Shown: positions 9,891 through 21,094 of the stretch, one piece after another
How positions within the stretch are numbered: the stretch's first letter is position 1
Layout: every line of letters starts with the position of its first letter
From: Acetobacter malorum
Lineage (GTDB): Bacteria > Pseudomonadota > Alphaproteobacteria > Acetobacterales > Acetobacteraceae
Assembly (NCBI RefSeq): GCF_001580615.1
Contig: NZ_LHZC01000054.1
Coordinates: 1 to 64,000 of the forward strand
DNA length: 64,000 nt
Direction: 5' to 3'
Program-made: the position numbers and the translations under genes
The notes under the pieces: generated by a model
Database searches by the model: none
Seen by the model: the letters and a program-made list of their open reading frames with translations, nothing else
What the model was told of the DNA's origin: nothing

Positions 9891-9943
9891 GGCTCGGCAC
9901 TCCGTTCAGAGCAGGAGAAAGCAGGAAAGACAGCGTGGGTCAT
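9887..9943 (-). pseudogene. nuoM: nuoM remnant, 18 codons left of about 500
   Basis: This is the position where complex I operons carry nuoM (subunit M, the middle antiporter-like subunit, about 500 residues). Only a 57-base reading frame remains. It has a good ribosome binding site (GGAGAC) seven bases ahead of an ATG at 9943, encodes MTHAVFPAFSCSERSAEP, and stops in a TGA overlapping the nuoN ATG. MT..FP is how NuoM N-termini often begin, so I read it as the first codons joined in frame to the last. The near-repeats TTTCCTGC (9928-9921) and TTTCTCCTGC (9920-9911) mark a possible junction. A natural deletion or an assembly error would look the same. Confidence 0.75.
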
Positions 9944-9953
9944 TTCAGTCTCC

Positions 9954-11906
9954 TCACCCGCAGAGGGCTACGGTCAGCACCACGACCAGACCCGCCAGCA
10001 TGGTGAATGCATAGAACGCGATAGAACCAGTTTGCAGACGGATCGCATCGGACGCACCGTTGGCCGTGGCTTGAACCAGATCACGCGGGAGGCCTTCAAC
10101 CGCCCCTTCCTCGCCGTCTTTCCAGAGAACACGGGCAATGGCGGTATAAGGCCGGACAAAAATGCGGTCATACAGCTCATCAAAATACCATTTGTTGAGC
10201 AGGAACCGATAAAGCGGGGCGCAGGAACGGGCCAGCGCACCCGGCAGGTCTGGTCTGGCAATGTAGAACACATACGCCACAGCAATGCCCGCCAGCCCGA
10301 CCACAGATGGCAGAAGCGCCACCAGTCCCGGCACATGCTCAAAGATTTCCATGATGCTGTTATCCGGCGCATTGAAAATGCTGCCCTGCCAGAACGCGGC
10401 CTGCTGCGCGCCGATATAATACGGAGCCAGCGCAATCCCGCTCACCACAGCGCCAACAGCCAGCAGCACCAGCGGGATGGTCATAGAAAGCGGGCTTTCA
10501 TGCGCGGCATCCCGTGCGTGCGCGTCGGCAGGCGCTCCGTGGAACACCAGAAAGATCAGACGCCAGCTGTAAAAGGCCGTCAGGAAAGCCGTGATAACGC
10601 CCAGCCCCCACGCATAGTGGCTCATGCCGCTATCCGCCGCCCAGAGCGTGTTGAGAATGGCGTCTTTTGACCAGTATCCGGCAAAGGGAAACACCCCGGC
10701 CAGCGCCAGACTGCCAATCCACATCACGGCATAGGTCAGCGGCAGTTTTTTCCACAGCCCGCCCATGCGGAACATGTTCTGTTCATCATGCATGGCATGG
10801 ATCACGGAGCCAGCCCCAAGGAACAGCAGCGCTTTGAAAAAGGCATGTGTTGTGAGGTGAAAAACGGACGCCTGATACGCTCCCACGCCGACAGCCGCAA
10901 ACATGTAGCCCAGCTGGGAGCACGTGGAATAAGCAATGCTCCGTTTGATATCCGGCTGCACCATCCCAACCGTGGCGGCAAAAAAACAGGTGGTCGCGCC
11001 AATAAATATCACGAACAGGCGGGTGTTCGGCGCGACCTCCAGCAAGGGCGACATCCGCGCCATCAGGAAGACACCAGCCGTCACCATGGTAGCAGCGTGG
11101 ATCAGCGCGGAAACCGGGGTTGGCCCTTCCATGGCGTCCGGTAGCCATGTGTGCAGGAAGAGCTGCGCGGATTTGCCCATCGCCCCGACAAACAGCAGGA
11201 AGCTGATGACTTCCACCATACGGAAGGACTGTCCGAACAGCGTATAAGGCGCTCCGGCAACCTGCGGCACAGCGGCAAAAATATCCTCATACCGCACGGA
11301 GTGGAACTGGACGTAAATCAGGCCAATCCCGACGAGGAAGAACAAGTCCGCCACGCGGTTGACCACAAAGGCCTTGATGGCCGCAGCCGTGGCGGCCGGA
11401 CGGTCATACCAGTAGCCAATGAGCAGATAACTGGCGAGGCCCACCCCTTCCCACCCAAAAAACAGCTGAATGAGGTCCGAAGACGACACCAGCATGAGCA
11501 TGGCAAAGGTAAACAGCGAGAGATACGCAAAAAACCGATAAACCGGCATGCTCTCGTGGCTCATATAGCCAAGGCTGTAGCAGTGAACCAGCAGCGAGAT
11601 GCACAGCACCATGGCCGTCATGGTTACTGAAAGCGTATCGAACCGCAGGGTCCATGTGGCGTGAAAGCCGCCTGCATTGATCCAATCCGCCAGCGGCACG
11701 GCAGAAGGGCCAAAGCCGGACGTCCAGCCGCCGTATAACGCCCCCACCCCGCACAGGGTGGCCACGCCCATGCACAGCAATGTCACGATTTTGGCCGCGG
11801 TGTCGCCCATCAGGCGGCCACCAAGCCCTGCCACAACGGCCCCCGCCAGAGGCAGGGTCACGGCTGCGGCAAACAGGTGAAGATCGGTCTGCATGAGTCC
11901 GCTCAT
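9954..11906 (-). CDS. nuoL: NADH-quinone oxidoreductase subunit L
   Basis: A 650-residue distal antiporter-like subunit of complex I, with about 16 membrane helices and the long lateral amphipathic helix near the C-terminus. Conserved parts include [23 protein letters not shown], the [20 protein letters not shown] helix with essential Lys and His nearby, and a late [11 protein letters not shown] with the C-terminal-channel Lys. The protein is complete and shows no fusion to NuoM sequence. Its ATG overlaps the nuoK stop. In the enzyme NuoL docks on NuoM, so the loss of nuoM downstream leaves the role of this protein in doubt. Confidence 0.96.
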   Translation of the reverse strand: MSGLMQTDLHLFAAAVTLPLAGAVVAGLGGRLMGDTAAKIVTLLCMGVATLCGVGALYGGWTSGFGPSAVPLADWINAGGFHATWTLRFDTLSVTMTAMVLCISLLVHCYSLGYMSHESMPVYRFFAYLSLFTFAMLMLVSSSDLIQLFFGWEGVGLASYLLIGYWYDRPAATAAAIKAFVVNRVADLFFLVGIGLIYVQFHSVRYEDIFAAVPQVAGAPYTLFGQSFRMVEVISFLLFVGAMGKSAQLFLHTWLPDAMEGPTPVSALIHAATMVTAGVFLMARMSPLLEVAPNTRLFVIFIGATTCFFAATVGMVQPDIKRSIAYSTCSQLGYMFAAVGVGAYQASVFHLTTHAFFKALLFLGAGSVIHAMHDEQNMFRMGGLWKKLPLTYAVMWIGSLALAGVFPFAGYWSKDAILNTLWAADSGMSHYAWGLGVITAFLTAFYSWRLIFLVFHGAPADAHARDAAHESPLSMTIPLVLLAVGAVVSGIALAPYYIGAQQAAFWQGSIFNAPDNSIMEIFEHVPGLVALLPSVVGLAGIAVAYVFYIARPDLPGALARSCAPLYRFLLNKWYFDELYDRIFVRPYTAIARVLWKDGEEGAVEGLPRDLVQATANGASDAIRLQTGSIAFYAFTMLAGLVVVLTVALCG

Positions 11907-12226
11907 CCCTTCATCATCGTGACGTCTTCGACCTGGATCGAGCCACGGTTACGGAAATACACCGTGACAATCGCCAGCCCGATGGCGGCTTCCGCTGCGG
12001 CAATGGTCAACACAAACAGCACCATCACCTGCCCGGAAAGATCTCCATGTACGGAGGAAAACGCTACAAAGTTCAGATTTGCCGCCAGAAGAATGAGCTC
12101 CATGGACATCAGGATGATGATGATATTTTTCCGGTTAAGAAAAATACCCAGCACCCCCAGCACCAGCAGCGCCGCACTGACCACAAGATAAGGCCCAAGC
12201 CCGATAGGAGCGATTGCCGGAGTCAT
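11903..12226 (-). CDS. nuoK: NADH-quinone oxidoreductase subunit K
   Basis: A 107-residue complex I membrane subunit related to MrpC. It has three membrane helices: about residues 8-28, 33-55 and 65-90. The conserved glutamates are present in [15 protein letters not shown] and in the third helix ([11 protein letters not shown]). Its ATG overlaps the nuoJ stop by four bases and its stop overlaps the nuoL start, so it is tightly embedded in the operon. Confidence 0.96.
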   Translation of the reverse strand: MTPAIAPIGLGPYLVVSAALLVLGVLGIFLNRKNIIIILMSMELILLAANLNFVAFSSVHGDLSGQVMVLFVLTIAAAEAAIGLAIVTVYFRNRGSIQVEDVTMMKG

Positions 12227-12939
12227 GCGCCAGTCTCCTCTTTTTCCGCCTCTTTGCGCTGCTCAGCAGAACCATAAGAGCCGGGAGCAGCAATTTCGTA
12301 ATAGGAGGTTCGGGGGCGCAGGAAACCACCCTGCTCCAACACGTTTTCGCCAAGTGGCAGTTGCACAAGCTCTAGGGTCTCTTCACGTGTGCGTGCATGT
12401 TGTTTTTCGATATTCTGCCGCCGCCCGCTACCGGTTTGGCGCAGGGTGAGCACAATGGCCCCGATCATGGCGACCAGCAGCACCAGCCCACAGGCCTGAA
12501 ACAGCAGCACGTAGTGCGTATAGATCAGCGTGCCTAAAGCTGCCGTGTTGGTCAGGCCCGGAACAGCCTGCACGGAGACGCCGGCACTGGCCGGAGCCAT
12601 GGTCCAGTTGCTTACAGCCATAACGAGTTCCGCAAACAGGATGGCGCCCACACACGCACCAATAGGCGCGTTTCGCTGCAAGCCTTCCCTCAGTTGCGTG
12701 AAATCAACATCCAGCATCATGACGACAAACAAGAAAAGGACCGCCACCGCGCCGACATAGACAATGACCAGCAGCATCGCCAGGAACTCGGCTCCAGCGA
12801 TGAGAAACAGTCCGGATGCATTGAAAAACGCCAGAATAAGAAACAGCACAGCATGAACCGGGTTGCGCACACTGATGACCATACCAGCAGACATCAGCAA
12901 TACGGCGGCAAAAACGTAAAAAACAACCTGCGCCAACAT
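12223..12939 (-). CDS. nuoJ: NADH-quinone oxidoreductase subunit J
   Basis: A 238-residue complex I membrane subunit with five helices in its first 175 residues, including [23 protein letters not shown], the strongly conserved third helix that contains the pi-bulge region linking quinone chemistry to the pumps. The C-terminal 60 residues are a hydrophilic tail ([21 protein letters not shown] and on). This makes it longer than E. coli NuoJ (184 residues) but similar to other alphaproteobacterial versions. It follows nuoI after 36 bases. Confidence 0.95.
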   Translation of the reverse strand: MLAQVVFYVFAAVLLMSAGMVISVRNPVHAVLFLILAFFNASGLFLIAGAEFLAMLLVIVYVGAVAVLFLFVVMMLDVDFTQLREGLQRNAPIGACVGAILFAELVMAVSNWTMAPASAGVSVQAVPGLTNTAALGTLIYTHYVLLFQACGLVLLVAMIGAIVLTLRQTGSGRRQNIEKQHARTREETLELVQLPLGENVLEQGGFLRPRTSYYEIAAPGSYGSAEQRKEAEKEETGA

Positions 12940-12975
12940 CAGCCGGCCTCCTGCCCCAGCCGGGGCTGCACGGGG

Positions 12976-13464
12976 TTAACGATACGGGGCATCGTATTCC
13001 AGCCGACGGGCCAGCAAGGCTTCCCACCGGTCTCCATTTTCAAGGAGTTTATCCTTGTCGTAGAGCAACTCTTCCCGTGTTTCTGTGGCGAATTCGTAAT
13101 TCGGCCCTTCGACAATGGCATCCACCGGGCAGGCTTCTTCACACAGCCCGCAATAGATGCATTTTGTCATGTCGATATCGTAGCGCGTGGTGCGGCGAGA
13201 GCCGTCGTCCCGTTCTTCCGCCTCAATCGTAATAGCTTCGGCCGGGCACGTTGCTTCGCAAAGTTTACAGGCAATGCAGCGCTCTTCCCCATTCGGGTAA
13301 CGCCGCAGGGCGTGTTCCCCACGGAAGCGCGGCGAGAGCGGCCCTTTTTCATACGGGTAGTTCAGCGTCACCTTCGGCTGGAACATCATTTTGAATGTTG
13401 ACGCCATCCCGCCGACAAGCTCTGTCAGCAGGAACGAACGGAACGTGCGTGTTAAAGCGCCCAT
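12976..13464 (-). CDS. nuoI: NADH-quinone oxidoreductase subunit I
   Basis: The 162-residue ferredoxin-like subunit that carries clusters N6a and N6b and passes electrons toward N2. Two complete 4Fe-4S motifs are visible, [12 protein letters not shown] and [12 protein letters not shown]. The N-terminal 25 residues form the amphipathic part that sits against the membrane arm. The ATG shares its A with the stop codon of nuoH (TGATG). Confidence 0.97.
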   Translation of the reverse strand: MGALTRTFRSFLLTELVGGMASTFKMMFQPKVTLNYPYEKGPLSPRFRGEHALRRYPNGEERCIACKLCEATCPAEAITIEAEERDDGSRRTTRYDIDMTKCIYCGLCEEACPVDAIVEGPNYEFATETREELLYDKDKLLENGDRWEALLARRLEYDAPYR

Positions 13465-14492
13465 CAGTTTACGCCTCCTACCTGTGGCAACAGGCCTGTG
13501 GCCATCAGGAAACCAGCCGTTGCAATCATCCAGACCAGTGACAGCGGCAGGAAGACTTTCCAGCCAAGGCGCATCAACTGGTCATACCGGAAGCGAGGAA
13601 ATGTTGCCCGGATCCAGATAAAGACAAAGAGGCAGAAAAGAATTTTAAAAATCAGCCACAGCGGCCCGGGAACCCACGTAAAGGGTGCCAGCCCAAGCGG
13701 TGGCAGCCAGCCCCCAAGGAACAGAATGCTGATCATGCCTGACATCAGGATCATGTTTGCATATTCGCCAAGGAAGAAGAGACCAAAGGCCAGCGACGAA
13801 TATTCCACAAAGAACCCGGCCACGAGTTCGCTCTCGCCTTCCGGCAGATCAAACGGCGCACGATTGGTTTCCGCCAGAGCCGAAATGAAGAAAACGATAA
13901 ACATCGGGAACATCGGCACGCAGAACCAGATATGGCGCTGGGCCAGCACAATATCATTCAGGTTCAGGCTGCCTACGGCCAGCAGCACCGAGACGATGAC
14001 CAGCCCTATGGACACTTCATACGAGACCATCTGCGCGGCAGACCGTAACCCGCCCAGAAAGGCGTAGCGAGAATTGGATGCCCACCCGGCAATCAGAATG
14101 CCATAAACCCCGAGCGAGGAAATGGCGAGCAGATACAAAATGCCGACATTGATATCCGCTACGGCCAGCCCGTTACCTGTCGGAATAACCGCCCAGGCCA
14201 GCATGGCGAGAGAAAAGGTGAGAAACGGTGCAAACAGAAACAGTGCCCGGTTTGCCCCGGCAGGAATAACCGTTTCCTTCGTAATCATCTTGATAGCATC
14301 GGCAAATGCCTGAAACATCCCGAACGGACCGTTCACATTCGGCCCGCGCCGACGCTGCATGGCCGCCATCACCTTACGTTCCATAAGCGTCAGATACGCC
14401 ACAGCAATCAGCAACGGCACCAGAACGGCCAGTGTTTCCAGAAGCATCAGGATAATCTGGCCCGTGAGCGTATGATAAAAAAACTGCGCCAT
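13464..14492 (-). CDS. nuoH: NADH-quinone oxidoreductase subunit H
   Basis: A 342-residue membrane subunit that forms the quinone-binding chamber at the junction of the two arms. It has eight predicted helices. The family signatures are [33 protein letters not shown] near the N-terminus and [20 protein letters not shown], rich in acidic residues lining the quinone channel. Both are intact. It lies six bases downstream of nuoG. Confidence 0.97.
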   Translation of the reverse strand: MAQFFYHTLTGQIILMLLETLAVLVPLLIAVAYLTLMERKVMAAMQRRRGPNVNGPFGMFQAFADAIKMITKETVIPAGANRALFLFAPFLTFSLAMLAWAVIPTGNGLAVADINVGILYLLAISSLGVYGILIAGWASNSRYAFLGGLRSAAQMVSYEVSIGLVIVSVLLAVGSLNLNDIVLAQRHIWFCVPMFPMFIVFFISALAETNRAPFDLPEGESELVAGFFVEYSSLAFGLFFLGEYANMILMSGMISILFLGGWLPPLGLAPFTWVPGPLWLIFKILFCLFVFIWIRATFPRFRYDQLMRLGWKVFLPLSLVWMIATAGFLMATGLLPQVGGVN

Positions 14493-14498
14493 TCGCCC

Positions 14499-16598
14499 TT
14501 ACTCCGCCGCTACTGCACGCACAGGCCCGTAAACACGGGAACAATCCGCCATGGTGGGGCTGGCCCGGCTGATGGGGTTGGTCTGGTAGTAATCCTGCAT
14601 CACTGGTCTGAAGGCGCTTGCAGCAAGCCCCTCCTCCTGCGCGGCAGACGTTGCCGGAGCGCTGGATGCGGACGCACCCTGCCCTTCAATCTGCGCGCTC
14701 GGCTGAGCAACGGACCCGATCTGCCGGAAGACCGGATTCACCTCTGCCATCCGGTCCCGCAGCGCATCCAGCGTGTCATAGGGCAGTGTTTTCCCGATTA
14801 CTTCAGAAAAAGCCCGAAGGATACGCCAGTCTTCCCGCGCCTCACCGGGCGGGAAAACAGCCCGGAAGCTCCGCTGCACGCGGCCTTCCGTGTTCACATA
14901 CGTGCCCGGTTTTTCCGTATAGGCCGCACCCGGCAGGATGATATCAGCGCGGGCAGCAGCGGCATCGCCATGGTGGCCCTGATAGACCACAAAGGTATCA
15001 GCCCCGATTTTATCAATCGGGAATTCATCAGCACCCAGCAGCCAGAGAACATCAACACCGCCACGCAGCATGCCACTGGCGTTGCGCCCGCGCGTACCGG
15101 GCAGAAAGCCGAGGTCAAGCGCCCCGACCCGTGAGGCCGCAGTGTGCAGGACGTTCAAACCGTTCCAGCCCTCGGCAATCGCGCCGGTCTGAACCGCCAG
15201 TTTTTTACAGGCGTCATAAATGGCTGATGCATCAGGGCGGGTCAGCGCACCGTGGCCGATGATCATCATGGGCCGCTTTGCTGTTTTTAAAATTTCGGCA
15301 AAAGCATGACTGCCATCGAGCAGTTTTTCCAGAACCTCCGGTCCATCCCCCAGCAGCTCAGCCGGATAGGTGGGGTCCGTCAGCGGGTGACCGATCATAG
15401 CAATGGGGAAACCGCCGCGCCCGGCCTCCAGAAGCCGTTTGCGGATACGGGCATTTAGCACCGGAGCCTCATGCCGAGGGTGCGTTCCCACCAGCAGAAG
15501 GGCATCGGCCTCCTCTATACCGAGAATGCCGCTGTTAAACAGATAGCCTTCCCGCGCATTGAGGTCATACCATGCGTTATCCTGACGGCAGTCGAGATTG
15601 GGTGAGCCCAGAGATGTCATCAGGTCTTTCAGGGCGCACAGGCTTTCCGCATCACACAGATCCCCCGCAATCGCACCAATCTGATAGCCAGACACCCCGT
15701 CCAGACGCCGTGCCAGAGAGACAAAAGCCTCCTGCCAGGACGCCTGCATCAGCTTGCCATGCACTCGCACCCAAGGGCGATCCAGCCGCCTGCGCTTGAG
15801 GCCATCAACTGAAAAACGGCCTTTGTCAGACAGCCATTCTTCATTCACCTCATCATTTACGCGCGGCACAATCCGCATGACCTCGCCGCCACGCGCCTGA
15901 ATCTGGATGTTGGTGCCAACGGCATCCATCACATCAATGCTGTCAGTCTTTTTGTATTCCCAGGAACGGGCATGGAAGGCAGATGGTTTGGCCGTCAGCG
16001 CGCCCACAGGGCAGATATCAATCAGGTTGCCAGACAGTTCTGACGTCAGCGCCTTTTCCACATAAGTGGTGATTTCCGCATTTTCCCCGCGTGAGACCAT
16101 CCCCAGTTCCGGCGTTCCCGCGACCTCCGTAGCAAAGCGCACGCAGCGTGTGCACTGGATGCACCGCGTCATAACGGTTTTGACCAACGGCCCCAGATTT
16201 TTATCCGTTACCGCCCGCTTGGCTTCCTGATAGCGAGAGATGCCGGAACCATATCCGTACGCCTGATCCTGCAAGTCACACTCGCCACCCTGATCGCAAA
16301 TCGGGCAATCCAGCGGGTGATTAATCAGCAGGAACTCCATCACCGCACGGCGGGCACGACGCACCACCTCGGTATCTGTCAGGATTTCCATCCCTTCAGA
16401 AACCGGAAAACCGCAGGATGCGACCGGCTTGGGCGCACGCACCACCTGCACGAGGCACATGCGGCAGTTACCGGCGACGGAAAGCCGTTCATGATAGCAA
16501 AAGCGGGGAATTTCTTTGCCCGCAGCCTCACAGGCCTGCAAGGCGCTGAAACCGGCTGGCACATCGACAGGTGTGCCATCAACAATCACCCTCACCAT
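14499..16598 (-). CDS. nuoG: NADH-quinone oxidoreductase subunit G
   Basis: The 699-residue large iron-sulfur subunit of the peripheral arm. The N-terminal 2Fe-2S domain has Cys in RFCYHERLSVAGNCRMC and ASCGF (cluster N1b). HPLDCPICDQGGECDLQD binds N5 with a His ligand. CIQCTRCVRF and the later ICPVGAL bind N4. A molybdopterin-oxidoreductase-like domain covers about residues 220-600 without cofactor function in this family. The C-terminal 60 residues are low-complexity Ala/Ser-rich. It starts five bases after nuoF. Confidence 0.96.
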   Translation of the reverse strand: MVRVIVDGTPVDVPAGFSALQACEAAGKEIPRFCYHERLSVAGNCRMCLVQVVRAPKPVASCGFPVSEGMEILTDTEVVRRARRAVMEFLLINHPLDCPICDQGGECDLQDQAYGYGSGISRYQEAKRAVTDKNLGPLVKTVMTRCIQCTRCVRFATEVAGTPELGMVSRGENAEITTYVEKALTSELSGNLIDICPVGALTAKPSAFHARSWEYKKTDSIDVMDAVGTNIQIQARGGEVMRIVPRVNDEVNEEWLSDKGRFSVDGLKRRRLDRPWVRVHGKLMQASWQEAFVSLARRLDGVSGYQIGAIAGDLCDAESLCALKDLMTSLGSPNLDCRQDNAWYDLNAREGYLFNSGILGIEEADALLLVGTHPRHEAPVLNARIRKRLLEAGRGGFPIAMIGHPLTDPTYPAELLGDGPEVLEKLLDGSHAFAEILKTAKRPMMIIGHGALTRPDASAIYDACKKLAVQTGAIAEGWNGLNVLHTAASRVGALDLGFLPGTRGRNASGMLRGGVDVLWLLGADEFPIDKIGADTFVVYQGHHGDAAAARADIILPGAAYTEKPGTYVNTEGRVQRSFRAVFPPGEAREDWRILRAFSEVIGKTLPYDTLDALRDRMAEVNPVFRQIGSVAQPSAQIEGQGASASSAPATSAAQEEGLAASAFRPVMQDYYQTNPISRASPTMADCSRVYGPVRAVAAE

Positions 16599-16603
16599 AG
16601 CGT

Positions 16604-17932
16604 TTACTCCGCAGCCACTGGCACGCCGGAGGCTGGCACCTGCACCAGCCCCGTGCCACCATGCGCTGCTTTATACTGGCGGATGCGTTCTTCCATTTCC
16701 GGCCGGAAATGGCGGATGAGACCCTGAATAGGCCAGGCAGCGGCATCACCCAGCGCGCAAATGGTGTGGCCTTCAACCTGACGGGTCACCTGCTCCAGCA
16801 GGTCAATTTCATCCAGTTCCGCCCGGCCCTGAACCATCCGGTCCATCATGCGCATCATCCAGCCGGTGCCTTCACGGCAGGGGGTGCACTGCCCGCAACT
16901 TTCATGTTTGAAAAAGCGTGAGAACCGGGCAATGGCTTCAATAATGTCCGTCGACTTATCCATGACAATCATGCAGCCGGTGCCCAGACCGGAACGCTCC
17001 GCGCGCAGACTGTCATAATCCATCAAGACAGTCTCACACACGGATTTTGGCAGAACCGGAACCGAGCATCCGCCGGGAATAACAGCCAGCAGATTATCCC
17101 ACCCGCCCCGCACGCCGCCGCCATGCTTCTCGATAATTTCTTTCAGCGGTACGCCAAGTTCTTCTTCAAAAACACATGGTGTGTTCACATGGCCGGAAAT
17201 GGCCATCAGCTTGCTGCCTGCATTATTAGGCCGCCCCAACCCGACGAACCATGCCGCCCCGCGCCGCAGAATGGTGGAGGTCACGGCAATGCTCTCCACG
17301 TTATTCACGGTGGTCGGGCACCCATAAAGCCCTGCCCCCGCGGGGAACGGGGGCTTCATCCGTGGCTGGCCTTTTTTGCCTTCCAGACTTTCCAGCAGGG
17401 CCGTTTCTTCCCCACAGATATATGCCCCGGCGCCACGATGAATGAAGAAATCGAAATCCCATCCAGAGCCAGAGGCATTTTTGCCAATCAGGCCGGCGGC
17501 ATAGGCTTCATCCACCGCAGTCTGAAGATGGACCGCTTCATTAAAAAACTCGCCGCGCACGTAGATATAGGCTGCATGCGCGCCCATGGCAAAGGAGGCA
17601 ATCAGTGCGCTTTCAATCAGCTTATGCGGTTCGTGCCTGAGGACTTCACGATCTTTGCAGGTTCCCGGCTCTGACTCATCGCCATTGATCACCAGATAAT
17701 GCGGCCTGCCATCGGACTGCTTGGGCATGAAGGACCATTTCAGCCCGGTCGGGAACCCGGCTCCGCCACGGCCACGCAGGCCGGATGCCTTCATTTCCGC
17801 AACAATGCCATCCCGCCCTTTTGCCAGAATCTCCGCTGTATTCTGCCAGTCTCCCCGCTTGCGCGCGCCCTCTAACCGCCAGTCATCCTGACCGTAGAGA
17901 TTTGTGAAGATCCGGTCCTTGTCCTGCAACAT
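16604..17932 (-). CDS. nuoF: NADH-quinone oxidoreductase subunit F
   Basis: The 442-residue NADH- and FMN-binding subunit where electrons enter complex I. The glycine-rich [15 protein letters not shown] (about residues 55-69) binds NADH and FMN, and [19 protein letters not shown] belongs to the FMN site. Near the C-terminus [15 protein letters not shown] plus a later Cys in HTICALGDA binds cluster N3. The gene lies 11 bases after nuoE. Confidence 0.97.
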   Translation of the reverse strand: MLQDKDRIFTNLYGQDDWRLEGARKRGDWQNTAEILAKGRDGIVAEMKASGLRGRGGAGFPTGLKWSFMPKQSDGRPHYLVINGDESEPGTCKDREVLRHEPHKLIESALIASFAMGAHAAYIYVRGEFFNEAVHLQTAVDEAYAAGLIGKNASGSGWDFDFFIHRGAGAYICGEETALLESLEGKKGQPRMKPPFPAGAGLYGCPTTVNNVESIAVTSTILRRGAAWFVGLGRPNNAGSKLMAISGHVNTPCVFEEELGVPLKEIIEKHGGGVRGGWDNLLAVIPGGCSVPVLPKSVCETVLMDYDSLRAERSGLGTGCMIVMDKSTDIIEAIARFSRFFKHESCGQCTPCREGTGWMMRMMDRMVQGRAELDEIDLLEQVTRQVEGHTICALGDAAAWPIQGLIRHFRPEMEERIRQYKAAHGGTGLVQVPASGVPVAAE

Positions 17933-17943
17933 GCCCGTCTCTC

Positions 17944-18585
17944 CTACTTGTTTTCTGAAATGGAATGGACGGAATCCATCAGCGTCTTACGGCCACCTTC
18001 CGGAGCAGAACCGCAGCGGTTGATTGTCGGGCCAGCCGGCGGGCGTTCCCCTTTGCGCAGCGCTTCAATCAGCGCCACCGTGCGCGGGCCGTCCATATCT
18101 TCATAAAAATCGTCATCCACCTGCAGGATGGGCGCATTGGAGCAAGCGCCAAGACATTCCACCTGTGTCAGGGTGAACTGCCCGTCTGCGCTGGTCTCAC
18201 CAAAACCCGCAATGCCGGTCACCCGCTTGCAGGCAGCTACGACATCATCCGACCCACGCAGCCAGCATGGCGTTGTGGTGCAAACCTGCAAATGGTAGCG
18301 GCCCACGGGCTTTGTGTTGAACATGGTGTAGAAAGACGCTACCTCGTAAACGCGGATGGCAGCCATTTCCAGCCGACGCGCAATCTCATCCATAGCCGCC
18401 ACAGGCACCCATGCGCTCCCGGTTTCCCGGCCCATTTGCCGCTGAGCAATATAGAGCAGCGGCATAACCGCACTGGCTTTACGCTCCTCAGGATATTTGG
18501 CGAGCACAGTCACAATTTCCGCCTCGGACGCACTATCAAAAGCGAAGCTGTCCGGCTGTTCCTGGGGTGTCTGGTGTGTGTTCAT
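17944..18585 (-). CDS. nuoE: NADH-quinone oxidoreductase subunit E
   Basis: A 213-residue thioredoxin-fold subunit carrying the 2Fe-2S cluster N1a. The ligands are in CTTTPCW (Cys pair at about residues 104 and 109) and [11 protein letters not shown]. The C-terminal tail of about 45 residues after the core is common in alphaproteobacterial NuoE. The ATG overlaps the nuoD stop in ATGA. Confidence 0.96.
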   Translation of the reverse strand: MNTHQTPQEQPDSFAFDSASEAEIVTVLAKYPEERKASAVMPLLYIAQRQMGRETGSAWVPVAAMDEIARRLEMAAIRVYEVASFYTMFNTKPVGRYHLQVCTTTPCWLRGSDDVVAACKRVTGIAGFGETSADGQFTLTQVECLGACSNAPILQVDDDFYEDMDGPRTVALIEALRKGERPPAGPTINRCGSAPEGGRKTLMDSVHSISENK

Positions 18586-19865
18586 CGGTCAACCTCCCCG
18601 AAAACAAGATCGAGCGAGCCAAGAACCGCCACCATATCGGCCAGCATGGACCGGCGGGACAGTTCATCCAGAGCCTGCAAATGCGCAAAACCTGTCGGGC
18701 GGATTTTGCAGCGATACGGCTTGTTGCTGCCATCGGCCACCAGATAAACCCCGAACTCACCTTTCGGGCTTTCCACAGCCGTGTAAGTCGCCCCCGGGGG
18801 CACGTGATACCCTTCACTGAACAGCTTGAAATGGTGAATGAGCGCTTCCATGGAGCGCTTCATTTCCGCACGGGGTGGCGGGCTGAATTTGGGGTCCTGC
18901 ACTTTGACATCGCCGGGACGAATCTGGCTCAGGCATTGTTCAATAATGCTGACACTCTCGCGCATTTCCGCAACACGGACGAGATAGCGATCATAGCAAT
19001 CCCCATGCCGCGCCACAGGCACGTTGAAGTCCACCTTATGATAATTGTCATACGGCTGCATGCGGCGCAGATCCCACGGCACGCCAGAGGCTCGCAGACA
19101 GGGGCCGCTAAATCCCCATGCCAGCGCTTGCTCGGCCGTGAAAACGCCAATCCCCACCGTGCGCTGTTTCCAGATCCGGTTTTCCGTCAGCAGGCCTTCC
19201 AGCTCATCAATCCAGGCCGGAAATTCTTTAGCCCATGCGCCAATTTTATCTTCCAAACCTGCCGGAAGATCCCGCGCCACGCCACCGGGACGGAAATAAT
19301 TGGCATGGAAGCGTGCCCCGGAAGCGGCCTCGTAAAACTCCAGCAGCTTTTCACGCTCTTCATAACCCCACAGAGCAGGTGTTACCGCGCCGCAATCCAG
19401 ACCTAGTGCTGTAATATTCAAAATATGGTTTAGAACACGGGTTATTTCCGCAAACATAACCCGCAGCCAGCGTGCACGTTCAGGAATTTCAATCCCCAGA
19501 AGCTTTTCCGTCGCCAGAGCAAACGCCTGCTCCTCACACATGGGAGAGACGTAATCCAGCCGGTCAAAATACGGGAGCGCCTTCTGATAGGTTTTGTATT
19601 CTATCAGCTTTTCCGTACCACGATGCAAAAGCCCGATATGCGGCACCGTGCGCGCCACAAGCTCGCCTTCCATTTCCAGCACCAGACGCAACACGCCATG
19701 TGCGGAAGGATGCTGTGGCCCGAAATTTAACGCATGGGAGTCAATCTCCAGCGTCTTGCGTTCTCGCGCTTTCACCTGCTGGTCTGGCAGCAGAGTTTCC
19801 GGAATATCTGCCTGCAGGATAGCATCTGCGTCATTCAGCAGAATGCCTTTGTCCGCGTCTGTCAT
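18582..19865 (-). CDS. nuoD: NADH-quinone oxidoreductase subunit D
   Basis: The 427-residue subunit, related to the large subunit of NiFe hydrogenases, that together with NuoB holds the quinone head group. Visible family segments are [40 protein letters not shown] (with the quinone-site His and Tyr) and the C-terminal [20 protein letters not shown]. It is a separate gene from nuoC, unlike the fused nuoCD of E. coli. The ATG overlaps the nuoC stop. Confidence 0.97.
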   Translation of the reverse strand: MTDADKGILLNDADAILQADIPETLLPDQQVKARERKTLEIDSHALNFGPQHPSAHGVLRLVLEMEGELVARTVPHIGLLHRGTEKLIEYKTYQKALPYFDRLDYVSPMCEEQAFALATEKLLGIEIPERARWLRVMFAEITRVLNHILNITALGLDCGAVTPALWGYEEREKLLEFYEAASGARFHANYFRPGGVARDLPAGLEDKIGAWAKEFPAWIDELEGLLTENRIWKQRTVGIGVFTAEQALAWGFSGPCLRASGVPWDLRRMQPYDNYHKVDFNVPVARHGDCYDRYLVRVAEMRESVSIIEQCLSQIRPGDVKVQDPKFSPPPRAEMKRSMEALIHHFKLFSEGYHVPPGATYTAVESPKGEFGVYLVADGSNKPYRCKIRPTGFAHLQALDELSRRSMLADMVAVLGSLDLVFGEVDR

Positions 19866-20527
19866 CCGCGTGACCTCCTGATATGTTGCCGGACCTCGTG
19901 CGCTTTCTCATCCCCCGGCAAGGTCAGCATGCCTTCCCACGGGGAGACGAAATCAAAATTACGGAAATCCTGCGCGAGCGAGACAGGTTCCTTAACCACC
20001 TGTCGGCTTTCCACGTCGTAACGCACTTCCTCATACCCGGTCAGCGGGAAGTCTTTACGCAGCGGATAGCCTTCAAACCCATCATCCGTCAGGATGCGCC
20101 GCATGTCCGGGTTGCCGGAAAACTGCACGCCAAACAGGTCGTAGCATTCCCGCTCCCACCAGCACGCACACGGCCAAAGGCCGGAAACGGATGCTACCGG
20201 TGCGACTTCATCCGTGGTGATAATCACACGGATGCGCTGGTTAAGCGTGACGGAGAGCAGGTTATAGACTACGTCAAACCGTTCGGCCCGGCTGGGATAG
20301 TCCACCCCACAAAGATCCATCATCTGCTCAAACCGGCATTGCGGATCGTCCCGCAGGAAGGTCATAAGCGGCAAAAGCTGGTCCCGCGTAGTGCGGACCA
20401 CCAGTTCCCCCTTCTCCAGCCCTGCGGATAAGACATCCGGCCAGGTTGTTGAGAAGGTGAAGGCCAGCGCCCCGAGACGCCCCTGAAGGCTGACCTGCTG
20501 CGGAGAGGAAAGGCGCGCCTCAACCAC
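19862..20527 (-). CDS. nuoC: NADH-quinone oxidoreductase subunit C
   Basis: The 221-residue structural subunit of the peripheral arm (30 kDa family). The family signature [45 protein letters not shown] lies at about residues 122-166. The start is a GTG at 20527 that overlaps the nuoB stop by eight bases (GTGGTTGA). No ATG in this frame lies near, and the N-terminus aligns in length with other NuoC proteins. Confidence 0.95.
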   Translation of the reverse strand: MVEARLSSPQQVSLQGRLGALAFTFSTTWPDVLSAGLEKGELVVRTTRDQLLPLMTFLRDDPQCRFEQMMDLCGVDYPSRAERFDVVYNLLSVTLNQRIRVIITTDEVAPVASVSGLWPCACWWERECYDLFGVQFSGNPDMRRILTDDGFEGYPLRKDFPLTGYEEVRYDVESRQVVKEPVSLAQDFRNFDFVSPWEGMLTLPGDEKAHEVRQHIRRSRG

Positions 20528-21083
20528 GGAGGATGGTCCCGGTCCGGCGGATTTTCTTTTGAAGCAGCATGATGCCGTAAATCAGCGCTTCAGCCGTAGG
20601 CGGGCAGCCGGGTACATAGACGTCCACCGGCACAATCCGGTCACACCCACGCACCACGGAATAGGAATAGTGGTAGTACCCTCCCCCATTGGCGCAGGAG
20701 CCCATGGAAATGACCCAGCGCGGCTCTGCCATCTGCTCATAGAGCCGACGCAGCACCGGGGCCATCTTGTTGGTCAGCGTGCCCGCAACAATCATCACGT
20801 CAGACTGCCGGGGTGAGCCACGCGGGATAATGCCCATGCGGTCCAGATCGTAACGCGGCATGTAGGCGTGAATCATCTCCACAGCGCAGCACGCCAGCCC
20901 AAAGGACATGGGCCACAGGCTGCCTGTGCGCCCCCAGTTGACCAGCTTATCCAGATTGGCAACCACAAAGCCCTTCTCGGCAATGGCGCCGGTAATGCCT
21001 CGCACCACGGCGTCCTGCTCGGGGCCGGGTGGAAGGGCTTCACGATTCCACAGAATGGTTTCGTCTTGCGGATTTGCAGACAT
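20520..21083 (-). CDS. nuoB: NADH-quinone oxidoreductase subunit B
   Basis: A 187-residue subunit carrying the terminal cluster N2 next to the quinone site. Its ligands are the unusual tandem Cys pair in [11 protein letters not shown], Cys in [10 protein letters not shown] and Cys in [14 protein letters not shown] start it at the ATG at 21083, preceded by GAGGGAG at good spacing and 11 bases after the nuoA stop. The longer frame reaches a GTG at 21125 that would overlap nuoA. Confidence 0.96.
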   Translation of the reverse strand: MSANPQDETILWNREALPPGPEQDAVVRGITGAIAEKGFVVANLDKLVNWGRTGSLWPMSFGLACCAVEMIHAYMPRYDLDRMGIIPRGSPRQSDVMIVAGTLTNKMAPVLRRLYEQMAEPRWVISMGSCANGGGYYHYSYSVVRGCDRIVPVDVYVPGCPPTAEALIYGIMLLQKKIRRTGTILRG

Positions 21084-21094
21084 CGGCGGCTCCC

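Noticed and set aside
9887..11906. NuoM fused to NuoL or NuoN
   Set aside because: NuoL (650 residues) and NuoN (480) have normal lengths and ends, with no extra antiporter-like sequence.
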